A model generated the notes under the pieces. It saw nothing but the letters and a program-made list of their open reading frames with translations, had not been told where the DNA came from and ran no database searches. The position numbers were made by a program, and so were the translations under genes. A DNA stretch of 43,904 bases from NCBI GenBank assembly GCA_964604825.1, contig CAZSAL010000018.1, forward strand, positions 1 to 43,904, read 5' to 3'. Source of the DNA: CAZSAL01 sp964604825 (GTDB lineage Bacteria; Elusimicrobiota; Elusimicrobia; 2-01-FULL-59-12). Every line of letters starts with the position of its first letter. Position 1 is the first letter of the stretch. Shown here one piece after another: positions 15,933 through 24,838 of this stretch.

Positions 15933-17231
15933 ATGAAAATTCTCGTGATTGGCGGCGGCGGCAGGGAACACGCAATCGTGCGCGCTCTAAAGCGCAGCCG
16001 GAGAGTGAAAAAAATTTGGTGTGCGCCGGGCAACGCGGGAATTGCCCGTGATGCCGAATGCGTTGCCATAAAGGCTGATCACATCCTCGCCCTTTATAAT
16101 TTCGCTTCCACGAACAAAATTGATCTCACTATTGTTGGACCCGAGGCGCCGCTGGTTGAAGGACTTGTGGATCATTTTCGCCGCAGTGGTCTCAGGGTTG
16201 TAGGTCCTACCCGCCTTGCGGCGCGCCTTGAAGGCAGCAAATCGTTCGCAAAAGAATTCATGAACAAATATGGAATCCCCACCGCCCGTCACGAGGTGGT
16301 GCCAAACCTGACAAAAGGCACTTATCTTTTGCGCCACTGGACGGGACGCAGCGTGGTTAAAGCAGACGGCCTGGCTGCTGGGAAGGGCGTAAAAGTCTGT
16401 GAAACTCAGATGGAGGCAAAGGATTTCCTTTATGAAGTTATGGAGAAGGAAATTTTCGGCGCGGCGGGATCTACGGTAGTCATTGAAGAATGTCTGGAAG
16501 GTCCGGAAGTCACAGTCATGGCTTTTTGTGACGGTAAAACCCTTATCCCGATGCCGGCTTCCCAGGATCATAAGCGTCTCAAAGATAGAGATAGAGGGGC
16601 CAATACGGGCGGCATGGGAGCCTACGCCCCGGCTCCCATCATGACGCATGAACTGCGCGAACAAGTTTACAGGAAAGTTCTGGAGCCGTTTCTTAAAGGC
16701 ATCCAGGCCGAAAAATTTGATTTTCGCGGTATCGTTTATTTTGGGCTGATGCTTACGGAAAAAGGCCCCCGTGTGCTCGAGTTTAACGTGCGTTTTGGCG
16801 ACCCGGAAACGCAGGTCGTGCTTCCGCTCTTAAGATCCGACCTTGTGGACATCCTTGAAGCTGTCGCTGATCAGCGCCTGGCAGGACAGCCGGTTGAATG
16901 GAGAAAAGGCGCCGCTCTGTGCGTGGTCCTTGCTTCCCGCGGGTATCCGTCAGAACCGGCAATTGATAAAAAAATCAGCGGTCTCGAAGAAGCGGAAAAA
17001 GACAAAGATGTAGCCGTTTATCATGCCGGTACAAAGAAGGTGGGTAATGATGTCCATACCGCCGGTGGCCGTGTTCTGGGCGTAACCGGTTTCGGCGCCA
17101 ATCTTAAAGCGGCGAGCGCCCGGGCCTATAAGGCTGTTTCGAAAATCAGTTTTGATGGGATGCAGTTTCGTCAGGATATCGGCCACCAGGCTCTACCACG
17201 GGAGAAAAAATCCGGAAAGGTGGCGGGATGA
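15933..17231 (+). CDS. purD: Phosphoribosylamine-glycine ligase (GAR synthetase)
   Basis: Joins phosphoribosylamine to glycine with ATP. The 432-residue ATP-grasp protein starts MKILVIGGGGREHAIV and shows VGPEAPLVEGLVD, VVKADGLAAGKGV, VIEECLEGPEVTVMAF, DRGANTGGMGAYAP and FNVRFGDPETQVVLPLL. Length is normal. ATG follows AAGAAGGGAA, 17 bases after purF. Its end overlaps pyrR by 4 bases. Confidence 0.96.
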   Translation: MKILVIGGGGREHAIVRALKRSRRVKKIWCAPGNAGIARDAECVAIKADHILALYNFASTNKIDLTIVGPEAPLVEGLVDHFRRSGLRVVGPTRLAARLEGSKSFAKEFMNKYGIPTARHEVVPNLTKGTYLLRHWTGRSVVKADGLAAGKGVKVCETQMEAKDFLYEVMEKEIFGAAGSTVVIEECLEGPEVTVMAFCDGKTLIPMPASQDHKRLKDRDRGANTGGMGAYAPAPIMTHELREQVYRKVLEPFLKGIQAEKFDFRGIVYFGLMLTEKGPRVLEFNVRFGDPETQVVLPLLRSDLVDILEAVADQRLAGQPVEWRKGAALCVVLASRGYPSEPAIDKKISGLEEAEKDKDVAVYHAGTKKVGNDVHTAGGRVLGVTGFGANLKAASARAYKAVSKISFDGMQFRQDIGHQALPREKKSGKVAG

Positions 17232-17788
17232 GCAGGCCATCAACTACAACTGACGGCAGGATAATTCTTGATGCGGCGGGGCTTGCGCGAAAAGTGGAGG
17301 GATTATCCAAGGCAATAGCGAAAGAATTTTCCTCGCGGCAGGATGAAGTGGCGCTGATCGGCATCCAGACCCGTGGAGTCACCTTGGCGCACCGAGTAGC
17401 AGAACAACTGAAGCGCGAATGGAAGCGCGAAATCCCGGTAGGCACGCTCGATATCACCCTTTATCGAGATGATGTACACGCCATTGCCGACCAGCCTGAA
17501 GTTAAAGAAACGGTCATCCCTTTTGATATCGAACACCGGACGTTGATTTTAGTGGACGACGTTTTGTTCACGGGACGAACGGTGCGTTCGGCTATGAACG
17601 CGCTGATTGATTATGGCCGCCCGTCCTGTATTCGATTGGCCGTTTTGATTGACCGCGGGCACAGGGAATTGCCTGTTGGCCCTGATTATGTAGGAATTTC
17701 TCTGGCAACGAAACCAAATGATGTGGTGGATGTAAACTTCAGCGAAATTGATAAAGAAGACAGTGTCCGTATGCACAGAAAGAAATGA
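17228..17788 (+). CDS. pyrR: PyrR: pyr mRNA-binding regulator / uracil phosphoribosyltransferase
   Basis: PyrR binds pyr mRNA in response to UMP and also has uracil phosphoribosyltransferase activity. The 186-residue protein has IGIQTRGVTLAHRVAEQL, LDITLYRDD, the PRPP loop LILVDDVLFTGRTVRSAM, RLAVLIDRGHRELPVGPDYVG and the C-terminal VDVNFSEID. It opens the pyrimidine block with an ATGA overlap on purD, so there is no untranslated leader here in which attenuation could occur. The only spacer nearby is 35 bases before pyrB. Confidence 0.94.
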   Translation: MSRPSTTTDGRIILDAAGLARKVEGLSKAIAKEFSSRQDEVALIGIQTRGVTLAHRVAEQLKREWKREIPVGTLDITLYRDDVHAIADQPEVKETVIPFDIEHRTLILVDDVLFTGRTVRSAMNALIDYGRPSCIRLAVLIDRGHRELPVGPDYVGISLATKPNDVVDVNFSEIDKEDSVRMHRKK

Positions 17789-17823
17789 ACCCCAAATAAC
17801 ACTATAATGTGCAGAATTGAACT

Positions 17824-18807
17824 ATGAGACTTAAGCATAAAGACCTGCTGGGCCTGGCTCCTTTATCGGCAGCTGAGATCGATTTAATCCTTCATACGGC
17901 AGTTCCTTTCAAAAATCTTTTTACCCGTTCCATTAAAAAAGTCCCTACGTTGAGGGGAAAGACGGTCGCTCTCCTTTTCTACGAACCGTCCACCCGCACG
18001 CGAACTTCCTTCGAACTTGCCGCGGCGCGGCTTTCCGCGGATGTCCTGAACCTGAACGTTTCCGCGTCCAGCGTGCAGAAGGGGGAGAGTCTTATCGATA
18101 CGGCCCTGAATCTTGAGGCGATGAAGGTCGATTTCGTCGTTCTGCGCCATTCCGTTTCCGGAGCTCCGGAATTGCTTGCTCGCGGTGTAAAAGCGCATGT
18201 GGTCAACGCGGGAGACGGCAATCACGAGCATCCGACGCAGGGGCTGCTGGATCTGTTCACCATCCGTGAAAAAAAGGGAAGAGTCAAGAATCTTACCGTA
18301 ACGATTATCGGCGATATTCTCCATTCGCGCGTGGCGCGGTCCAATATCTGGGGGCTCACCAAGCTGGGGGCCAAAGTTCGCCTTTGCGGGCCGGCTACGC
18401 TTATTCCGAAGGACATGAAAATGGCCTTTGGAAATAACGTTGAAGTAACCTATGACATGAAGGAAGCGCTTGATGGGACAGATGTGGCTTATGTTCTCCG
18501 CTTGCAGCTGGAACGCCAGCAGGAGAACCTTTTCCCAAGCCTGCGCGAATATCATGAGTTTTATGGTCTTGATAAAAGAAAGCTGTCCTGGGCGAAAAAC
18601 GATTGTCTGGTCATGCATCCCGGACCGATGAATCGCGGCGTGGAGATAGATTCGGCCGTTGCCGACGGCCCTCAATCAGTGATTCTGGATCAGGTCACCA
18701 ACGGAATTGCCGTACGCATGGCCGTTCTGTATCTGCTTGCCGGCAGCGAGAACGCATTAATACCGCACAAGACGGAAAAAGATCTGGCTGTGAAGGTTGT
18801 TTCATGA
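17824..18807 (+). CDS. pyrB: Aspartate carbamoyltransferase catalytic subunit
   Basis: Joins carbamoyl phosphate and aspartate. The 327-residue protein has the carbamoyl-phosphate motif FYEPSTRTRTSFELA, the HPTQGLLDLFT loop, ILHSRVARSNIWGL, and YVLRLQLERQ followed by HPGPMNRGVEID. There is no pyrI nearby, fitting the class that works without the allosteric subunit and with dihydroorotase (pyrC is next, 4-base overlap). Carbamoyl-phosphate synthase genes are not in the window. Confidence 0.96.
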   Translation: MRLKHKDLLGLAPLSAAEIDLILHTAVPFKNLFTRSIKKVPTLRGKTVALLFYEPSTRTRTSFELAAARLSADVLNLNVSASSVQKGESLIDTALNLEAMKVDFVVLRHSVSGAPELLARGVKAHVVNAGDGNHEHPTQGLLDLFTIREKKGRVKNLTVTIIGDILHSRVARSNIWGLTKLGAKVRLCGPATLIPKDMKMAFGNNVEVTYDMKEALDGTDVAYVLRLQLERQQENLFPSLREYHEFYGLDKRKLSWAKNDCLVMHPGPMNRGVEIDSAVADGPQSVILDQVTNGIAVRMAVLYLLAGSENALIPHKTEKDLAVKVVS

Positions 18808-20159
18808 GGACTGTTCCGTCGGCTCAAAATAGGGCTTCAATTGATTCTTCTGCTTTGAACGATTCACTGCTGATTAAAGGGGGGCGCGTAGTCGATCCCC
18901 GGAATAAACTTAACGGAATGATGGATGTCCTGATTGAGGGACACCATATCCGGAAGGTTGCGAGGAACATTCATCCCGGGGAAAAAACGCACGTCCTGGA
19001 TGCCTCCGGACTTGTTGTCGCTCCGGGATTGATCGACGTGCATGTTCATTTGCGCGAGCCCGGTCAGGAGCACAAGGAAACTATCGCCACCGGCACAGCC
19101 GCTGCGGCGGTCGGCGGCTTTACTGCCGTGGCCTGCATGCCCAACACGATCCCGCCTCTCGATAATGTCTCGCAGATCCAGTATGTGTTGATGAAGGCGC
19201 AAAGCGAAGGCTGCGTCCGCGTGTATCCCATTGGCGCCATTTCCAAGGGGCAGGAAGGCAGGGAACTCACTGAGATTGGCGCGATGGTGCGCGCCGGGTG
19301 CGTAGCGATATCTGATGACGGCAAACCCATAGCAAATGCGCAGCTTTTCCGCCGGGCGCTGGAATATGCGCGCATTTTTGATCTGCCTGTAATCGATCAT
19401 TGCGAGGAACCCGATCTGGCCAAAGGCGGAGTGATGAATGAAGGAAAACTGGCTGCTGTTCTGGGCTTGAAAGGAATACCCCGCCAGGCTGAATACATCA
19501 TGGTGGCTCGGGATATCGCTCTGTGCGAATTGACCGGAGGGCGCCTCCATCTGGCCCATGTGTCCACAAAGGAATCGGTTAATCTTATCCGCGAGGCCAA
19601 AAAACACAATCTGCCGGTCACCGCGGAAACCTGTCCGCATTATTTCACACTTACCGAGGAAGCCGTAGCAGGATACAACACCAATGCCAAAATGAACCCT
19701 CCCCTGCGCACTGAAGAAGACCGTGACGCGGTGCTTGAAGGCCTTGCCGACGGTACTATAGACATAATCGCAAGCGACCACGCGCCGCATACGCTGGCGC
19801 AGAAATCGCAGGAGTTTGATGTGGCGCCCTTCGGGATAATCGGCCTGGAGACTACGCTGAGCCTGGTGGTTACCGAACTTGTACAGAAGAAAGTGATGTC
19901 CCTTTCTGCCGCAGTCCGCGCGCTCTCCGACGCTCCGGCGCGGATCTTCCGTCTTCCAGGTGGCCATTTGTCGCCGGGAGCACCAGCCGATCTCACCTTC
20001 ATTGATCTGAAGGCGAAGAAAACCGTAGATGTCTTTGTTTCCAAGAGTCAAAATTCGCCCTTTATTGGTCATATGTTGCAAGGATGGGCGCACACGACCA
20101 TTGTGGGGGGCGAGGTGGTCATGTCGAAAGGCCGGTTAGTACGTAAGCCAACCTTTTAG
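18804..20159 (+). CDS. pyrC: Dihydroorotase, class I
   Basis: Cyclises carbamoyl aspartate to dihydroorotate. The 451-residue amidohydrolase has the metal motif DVHVHLREPGQEHKET, the SDDGKPI stretch, DHCEEP, HLAHVST, AETCPHYF and the IASDHAPH metal aspartate. Around 25 extra residues precede the LLIKGGRVVDP core. ATG 18804 overlaps the pyrB stop (ATGA); an extension from 18603 lies inside pyrB. The stop overlaps the GTG of pyrK by one base. Confidence 0.95.
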   Translation: MRTVPSAQNRASIDSSALNDSLLIKGGRVVDPRNKLNGMMDVLIEGHHIRKVARNIHPGEKTHVLDASGLVVAPGLIDVHVHLREPGQEHKETIATGTAAAAVGGFTAVACMPNTIPPLDNVSQIQYVLMKAQSEGCVRVYPIGAISKGQEGRELTEIGAMVRAGCVAISDDGKPIANAQLFRRALEYARIFDLPVIDHCEEPDLAKGGVMNEGKLAAVLGLKGIPRQAEYIMVARDIALCELTGGRLHLAHVSTKESVNLIREAKKHNLPVTAETCPHYFTLTEEAVAGYNTNAKMNPPLRTEEDRDAVLEGLADGTIDIIASDHAPHTLAQKSQEFDVAPFGIIGLETTLSLVVTELVQKKVMSLSAAVRALSDAPARIFRLPGGHLSPGAPADLTFIDLKAKKTVDVFVSKSQNSPFIGHMLQGWAHTTIVGGEVVMSKGRLVRKPTF

Positions 20160-21037
20160 TGGCCCCGAGGTCGTTTCGAATTTCAATCGATGGATTCCAA
20201 ATGCTAGATCGAAGAGTTAAGGTAAATAATGTGCGGAACTTGGGCGCGGGGTACTCCCTGCTTACGCTGAATTCTCCCGAACAGGCCCGACTGGCGAATC
20301 CCGGCCAGTTTCTGATGCTTAAATGCTGCGAGGGAGTGGATGAAAATCCGCTTTTGCGACGGCCCTTCAGCATCTTCGCCATCCACAATAAAGGCCGCAC
20401 CAGGCCACGCGACATTGATATTTTGGTCAAGGATATCGGTTTCGGCACTCACAAGTTGGCGCAAGTGAAGCCAGGCCAGGAACTCTTCGCACTAGGTCCC
20501 CAGGGACGTCCGTTTCAGCTTTCCAAAGAAATGGCCGGCCATGTGCGTTACGCGTGCCTGGTGGCTGGAGGGGTCGGCATTGGTGCGCTCTACCTCTTGG
20601 CCAGAGAATTAATCGCGTGCGGCGTCTCCCCGGTCCTTTTTTATGGTGCGCGCACTGAGAGCGAATTGGTTTTACGTAATTATTTTGAGCGTCTGAGGAT
20701 CAAAATCTTCTATGCGACAGAAGACGGTTCGATGGGGATACAGGGTATTGTCACCGCCCCCCTCGTTCGTTTCCTCAAAGAGCATAAGAAAGAAGGGGTT
20801 CAGATGTTTGCGTGCGGCCCCTGGGGGATGATGAAGGCGGCGGACGAATTGGCCCGGAAATATTCTCTTCCGTGTGAGGTCAGTCTTGAGGCGCGCATGG
20901 GATGTTCTGTGGGAGCATGCATGGGATGTGTGGTCCGGACAAGAGAAGATAGATCACAGTCACACTATATACGGGTTTGCATGGATGGACCGGTCGTCTC
21001 GAGCCGCATGATTGACTGGGATCATCCGCCGATGTAG
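20159..21037 (+). CDS. pyrK: Dihydroorotate dehydrogenase B electron-transfer subunit
   Basis: Passes electrons from PyrD to NAD via FAD and a 2Fe-2S cluster. The protein (292 residues from GTG 20159) has the FAD-binding PLLRRPFSI, the NAD region LVAGGVGIGALYLLAREL and FACGPWGMMKA, and C-terminal cluster cysteines in RMGCSVGACMGCVVR plus VCMDGPV. The start is uncertain: ATG 20201 removes 14 atypical residues and gives the usual N-terminus, but neither start has a strong binding site. It pairs with the downstream pyrD. Confidence 0.92.
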   Translation: MAPRSFRISIDGFQMLDRRVKVNNVRNLGAGYSLLTLNSPEQARLANPGQFLMLKCCEGVDENPLLRRPFSIFAIHNKGRTRPRDIDILVKDIGFGTHKLAQVKPGQELFALGPQGRPFQLSKEMAGHVRYACLVAGGVGIGALYLLARELIACGVSPVLFYGARTESELVLRNYFERLRIKIFYATEDGSMGIQGIVTAPLVRFLKEHKKEGVQMFACGPWGMMKAADELARKYSLPCEVSLEARMGCSVGACMGCVVRTREDRSQSHYIRVCMDGPVVSSRMIDWDHPPM

Positions 21038-21043
21038 GGGAAT

Positions 21044-21970
21044 ATGGATAAGTCCAAACCGAAGATGGCAGTTGATATTGGCGGAGTCTGCTTTCAGAAT
21101 CCGGTGCTGACGGCCAGCGGGACCTTTGCCTATGGCGTCGAATTTGCCGGCCTCGTGGACCTCAACTCACTGGGGGGGATTGTGGTCAAAGGGATTTCGA
21201 TGAAACCGATCGAGGGCAATCCCCCGCCGCGCATTTATGAGACAGCTTCCGGAATGCTCAACGCCATTGGCTGGCAGAACATCGGCGCCAGAGAGTTTGT
21301 CACGAAAAAGCTTCCGGCTCTCCGGGAGTACCACACCAACGTGGTGGTCAACGTCGTCGGATTTTGCCTTGAGGACTACCTGGAAGTCGTCCGGTTCCTC
21401 AATGATTATCCGGGCATTGCGGCTTTGGAGCTTAACATTTCCTGCCCGAATGTCAGACACGGCGGCTTTCACTTCAATAAGGATCCCCGCGATACCTTTA
21501 AAGTGACGGCTAAAACTAAAAAGGCCTCCCCGAGGATCCCCCTCTGGGTAAAGCTCTCGCCGAACGTCACCGACATCAGGCCCTTCGCCCGGGCCTGCGA
21601 GGATGCGGGAGCAGACGCCATTTCCGCCGTTAATACGCTTGTCGGCATGGCCATTAATGCCAAGACCCGGCGGACGCGCTTAAAGTACGGCACGGGAGGC
21701 CTGTCAGGCCCGGCCATCAAGCCTGTGGCCCTGCGCATGGTCTGGGAAGCGTCACGGGAAGTTAAAATTCCGGTGATCGGCATCGGAGGCATAGCCCGCA
21801 CGGAGGATGCTTTGGAGTTTCTGATCGCTGGAGCGCGCGCCGTTCAGGTGGGGACGGCCAACTTCTATCATCCCGGCGCATCCCAGCAGATTGCCCAGGG
21901 GTTGGCGGAGTATTGCCGGTCACAGGGCATCAAAGATATAAACAATATTGTGGGGAGTTTACGGGTATGA
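21044..21970 (+). CDS. pyrD: Dihydroorotate dehydrogenase, type 1B catalytic subunit
   Basis: FMN enzyme oxidising dihydroorotate to orotate. The 308-residue protein shows NPVLTASGTF, GGIVVKGIS, the active-site ELNISCPNV with the catalytic Cys, WVKLSPNVTDI, NTLVGMAIN, GGLSGPAIKPVALRMVWE and VIGIGGI. The adjacent PyrK fixes it as the NAD-linked 1B class. ATG follows AGGGGAAT, 6 bases after pyrK; the gene pair shows no ATGA overlap, unlike its neighbours. Confidence 0.95.
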   Translation: MDKSKPKMAVDIGGVCFQNPVLTASGTFAYGVEFAGLVDLNSLGGIVVKGISMKPIEGNPPPRIYETASGMLNAIGWQNIGAREFVTKKLPALREYHTNVVVNVVGFCLEDYLEVVRFLNDYPGIAALELNISCPNVRHGGFHFNKDPRDTFKVTAKTKKASPRIPLWVKLSPNVTDIRPFARACEDAGADAISAVNTLVGMAINAKTRRTRLKYGTGGLSGPAIKPVALRMVWEASREVKIPVIGIGGIARTEDALEFLIAGARAVQVGTANFYHPGASQQIAQGLAEYCRSQGIKDINNIVGSLRV

Positions 21971-21983
21971 ATGGAATAGAATC

Positions 21984-22664
21984 ATGAAGCCGTTAATCGT
22001 TGCGCTTGATCTGGAAACTGATGCAGAGGCGCTTTCCCTGGTCAAAAAGCTTTCGGGGTTCGTTGATATCTTCAAAGTTGGTCCAGTACTTTATTTGAAG
22101 TACGGCGGTCCGCTGGTAAAAGATATCCAGAAGCTTGGCGGACGGGTTTTTCTTGACATGAAATTCCATGATATACCTTCGGTGGTTAAAAAGGCAGTTG
22201 AACGAGCGGGTGAGCTTGGCATCTACAGCGCAACGGTTCACGCTTCAGGAGGAGAAAACATGATGCGGGAGGCCGCATCAGCCAAAAAGCGTCCGCTCCT
22301 TTGGGGTGTCACCGTTCTTACAAGCCTTGACGAATCCGATTTGAAATTTCTGGGGATTTCGCGTTCCCTTGAGGCGCAGGTTAACTGGCTGGCGGAATCC
22401 GCGAAAAAATCGGGGCTCGACGGTGTGATCGCTTCCGCCCGCGAGGCTGAATCGATAAAGCGTATATGCGGGAAAGCATTTCAGGTCGTTGCGCCCGGCA
22501 TCAGGATGAATGTTGGCCCGGATGACCAGAAGCGCGCCCAGACTCCGAGATATGCCATAGATGCCGGAGCGGACTTTTTCGTCATGGGGCGTCCGGTGCT
22601 CGAGGCAAAGGACCCCCTGCAGTTCGTGAAGTCAATCTATTCTGATATAGAGGTAACCTTATGA
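21984..22664 (+). CDS. pyrF: Orotidine 5'-phosphate decarboxylase
   Basis: Converts OMP to UMP. The 226-residue protein has LIVALDLETDAEAL at the N-terminus, FKVGPVLYLKYG, the catalytic DMKFHDIPSVV (Asp-x-Lys-x-x-Asp), VHASGGENMM, and VAPGIRMNVGPDDQKRAQTP. ATG 21984 is chosen over an in-frame ATG at 21948, which lies in pyrD and adds unrelated residues. It overlaps pyrE by 4 bases. Confidence 0.95.
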   Translation: MKPLIVALDLETDAEALSLVKKLSGFVDIFKVGPVLYLKYGGPLVKDIQKLGGRVFLDMKFHDIPSVVKKAVERAGELGIYSATVHASGGENMMREAASAKKRPLLWGVTVLTSLDESDLKFLGISRSLEAQVNWLAESAKKSGLDGVIASAREAESIKRICGKAFQVVAPGIRMNVGPDDQKRAQTPRYAIDAGADFFVMGRPVLEAKDPLQFVKSIYSDIEVTL

Positions 22665-23266
22665 CACAGGATGAAATTCTAGAACTGTTTAAGAGCCGTG
22701 CCGCCTTATTGAACGGTCATTTTAAATTGACCAGCGGTCTGCACAGCGATTCTTATCTGCAGTGCGCGCTGTTATTCCAGTACGCCTGCGATGGCGACAG
22801 GATCGGAGCGGAGCTGGCGCGCAGGTTTAAGGACGATTCTGCCGAAAAACCGATTACTGCGGTGGTTTCGCCCGCCATCGGCGGGATTTTGCTTGGATAC
22901 TGCATCGCCCGCCCGCTGGGCGCGCGCGCCATTTTCGCCGAGCGTGTTGACGGTAAATTTGCGCTGCGTCGGGGATTCGGGATTGTTCCCGGCGAACGGG
23001 TGCTGGTGGCGGAAGATGTATTGACTACCGGCGGTTCGGTCCGGGAAATTGCCGCGTTGGTTGGCCGCAAGGGCGCTGACGTAGCGGGATTTGCGGCGGT
23101 TGCCGACCGCAGCGAGCTTAATCTGCAGTTCCCGGCAAGGAAAGAAGCGCTCCTTCGGCTGCCGCTTGTGACCTATCAGCCGGACAGCTGCCCGCTTTGT
23201 GATCAGGAAATACCTCTGATTAAACCGGGAAGCCGCCCTGAACCGGCAAAAAGCGGTAAGAAATGA
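22661..23266 (+). CDS. pyrE: Orotate phosphoribosyltransferase
   Basis: Joins orotate to PRPP giving OMP. The 201-residue protein has GHFKLTSGLHSDSYLQ for substrate binding, VVSPAIGGILLGY, FAERVDGKFALRRGF, and the PRPP loop VLVAEDVLTTGGSVREI. A C-terminal YQPDSCPLCDQEIPLIKPGS tail with two cysteines is typical of one bacterial PyrE clade. Overlaps pyrF and purM by 4 bases each. Confidence 0.95.
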   Translation: MTQDEILELFKSRAALLNGHFKLTSGLHSDSYLQCALLFQYACDGDRIGAELARRFKDDSAEKPITAVVSPAIGGILLGYCIARPLGARAIFAERVDGKFALRRGFGIVPGERVLVAEDVLTTGGSVREIAALVGRKGADVAGFAAVADRSELNLQFPARKEALLRLPLVTYQPDSCPLCDQEIPLIKPGSRPEPAKSGKK

Positions 23267-24216
23267 TTACCTACAAGAAAGCCGGGGTCGATGTTGAAGC
23301 AGGCGATGAGCTCGTCAACCGGATTAAAAAATTATCGCCCGCCGTCGGCGGTTTCGCCGGCTTGTTCCCTTTGCCAAAAGGCTACCGGCAGCCCATGCTT
23401 GTGGGTTGTACCGACGGCGTCGGGACCAAATTGAAAATCGCGTTTCTTGCAAACCGGCATGATACGGTCGGGATCGATCTTGTGGCTATGAACGTGAACG
23501 ATTTGCTTTGCTGCGGCGCGAAGCCCCTGTTTTTCCTGGATTATTTCGCCTGCGGTAAACTTGACGTGAACGTAGCCGAGCAGGTTATCAAGGGCGTGGT
23601 GGAAGGCTGCAGGCAGGCGGGCTGTTCGCTCCTCGGCGGGGAAACGGCGGAAATGCCGGATTTCTACGCGCCGGGAGAATATGATCTTGCCGGGTTCGCG
23701 GTCGGTGTGGTTGATAAAAAGAATGTGATCGATGGAAAGTCCGTACGGCCGGGAGACGTGCTGATCGGTTTGCCGTCAAGCGGCATCCATTCCAACGGTT
23801 ACTCGCTGGTGAGAAAACTGTTTGATGAAAAGGAACTTGCCGGGCGCTGGCGGGAATTCCTTGCCCCGACTGTAATTTACGTTAAAGCTCTTGAGCCGTT
23901 TCGCAGGAAAGACGCTCCACGGATCAAAGCTATGGCGCATATCACGGGTGAGGGTTTTATCGGTAATATCCCGCGGGTTTTCCGGGATGGCCTTCGCGCC
24001 CGGATAACAAAGGGGTCATGGCCGGTTCCGAATCTTTTTCAAGAGATTCAAAAGCGGGCGGATCTGCCCGATCAGGAAATGTTCGGCACGTTTAATATGG
24101 GGATCGGGCTTATTCTTATCGTTTCTCCAAAGGATGCGGCGCGGACACAGAGGCTTTTAAAGACTTCTTATCAGATTGGAGTAATCGAAAAAGGACCGGG
24201 AGGTGTGGTTTTTTGA
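23263..24216 (+). CDS. purM: AIR synthetase
   Basis: Phosphoribosylformylglycinamidine cyclo-ligase. The 317-residue protein is a little shorter than the common ~345. Motifs present: CTDGVGTKLKIAF, GIDLVAMNVNDLLCCGAKPLFFLDY, LLGGETAEMPDFY, GLPSSGIHSNGYSLVR, AHITGEGFIGNIPR and FNMGIGL. The N-terminal YKKAGVDVEAG is canonical. It resumes the purine genes directly after the pyrimidine block, coupled to pyrE by ATGA. Confidence 0.95.
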   Translation: MITYKKAGVDVEAGDELVNRIKKLSPAVGGFAGLFPLPKGYRQPMLVGCTDGVGTKLKIAFLANRHDTVGIDLVAMNVNDLLCCGAKPLFFLDYFACGKLDVNVAEQVIKGVVEGCRQAGCSLLGGETAEMPDFYAPGEYDLAGFAVGVVDKKNVIDGKSVRPGDVLIGLPSSGIHSNGYSLVRKLFDEKELAGRWREFLAPTVIYVKALEPFRRKDAPRIKAMAHITGEGFIGNIPRVFRDGLRARITKGSWPVPNLFQEIQKRADLPDQEMFGTFNMGIGLILIVSPKDAARTQRLLKTSYQIGVIEKGPGGVVF

Positions 24217-24836
24217 ACCGTCCCGGGAATCTCTGTCGTATCGCGGTTTTTGTTTCCGGCGGGGGTAGTAATTTTGAAGCTATTGCTCAGGCAGTGGAGC
24301 GGGGGGAAATGCCTGGAACGCGGATCGTGCTTGTTGTTTCAAGCCGTACCGATGCCTTTGCTCTAAAGCGCGCCAGTAATCATAATATCGAAAGCAAAGT
24401 GATCGACCCGGGCGCTTTTCCCGGGACTGAACAATTTGAAGACGCGCTGCTGCAGGAACTGGCGAATTATAATGTGGATGTCATCTGTCTGGCAGGCTAT
24501 CTCCGCAAGCTCGGGACGCGGATCATTGCGCGTTACCGTGGTCGCATTTTGAATATTCATCCGGCTCTTCTTCCCAGATTCGGCGGGCCGGGAATGTATG
24601 GCCATTTTGTCCATGAAGCCGTGATTAACTCCGGCGAACGGGAATCCGGCTGCACAGTGCACGTGGTTGATGAGGAATTCGATCATGGCCCGATAGTCGC
24701 CCAGGACCGCGTACCTGTAATCCCCGGAGATACGCCGGAACGTCTTGCCGCCCGGATTTTGGAAAAAGAACACGTTCTTTATCCCAGGGCAATCAACATG
24801 TTCTGTCAGAACTTGAAGAAGGAACGAAAGGAATAA
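24213..24836 (+). CDS. purN: GAR transformylase (formyltetrahydrofolate-dependent)
   Basis: Formylates GAR. The 207-residue protein has IAVFVSGGGSNFEAIA, LAGYLRKL, the catalytic NIHPALLPRFGGPGMYG (Asn, His) and CTVHVVDEEFDHGPIVAQ with the catalytic Asp. The TTG start overlaps the purM stop (TTGA) and has GGGAGGTG upstream. Two bases separate it from purB. Confidence 0.95.
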   Translation: MNRPGNLCRIAVFVSGGGSNFEAIAQAVERGEMPGTRIVLVVSSRTDAFALKRASNHNIESKVIDPGAFPGTEQFEDALLQELANYNVDVICLAGYLRKLGTRIIARYRGRILNIHPALLPRFGGPGMYGHFVHEAVINSGERESGCTVHVVDEEFDHGPIVAQDRVPVIPGDTPERLAARILEKEHVLYPRAINMFCQNLKKERKE

Positions 24837-24838
24837 TT

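Noticed and set aside
18864..20093. A 409-residue minus-strand frame
   Set aside because: It lies wholly antisense to pyrC, which has every expected motif. Low stop frequency is due to codon bias.
20159..21970. pyrK-pyrD acquired by transfer
   Set aside because: These two genes seem to use more C-ending codons and lack ATGA overlaps, but I could not measure this and the function fits the operon exactly.
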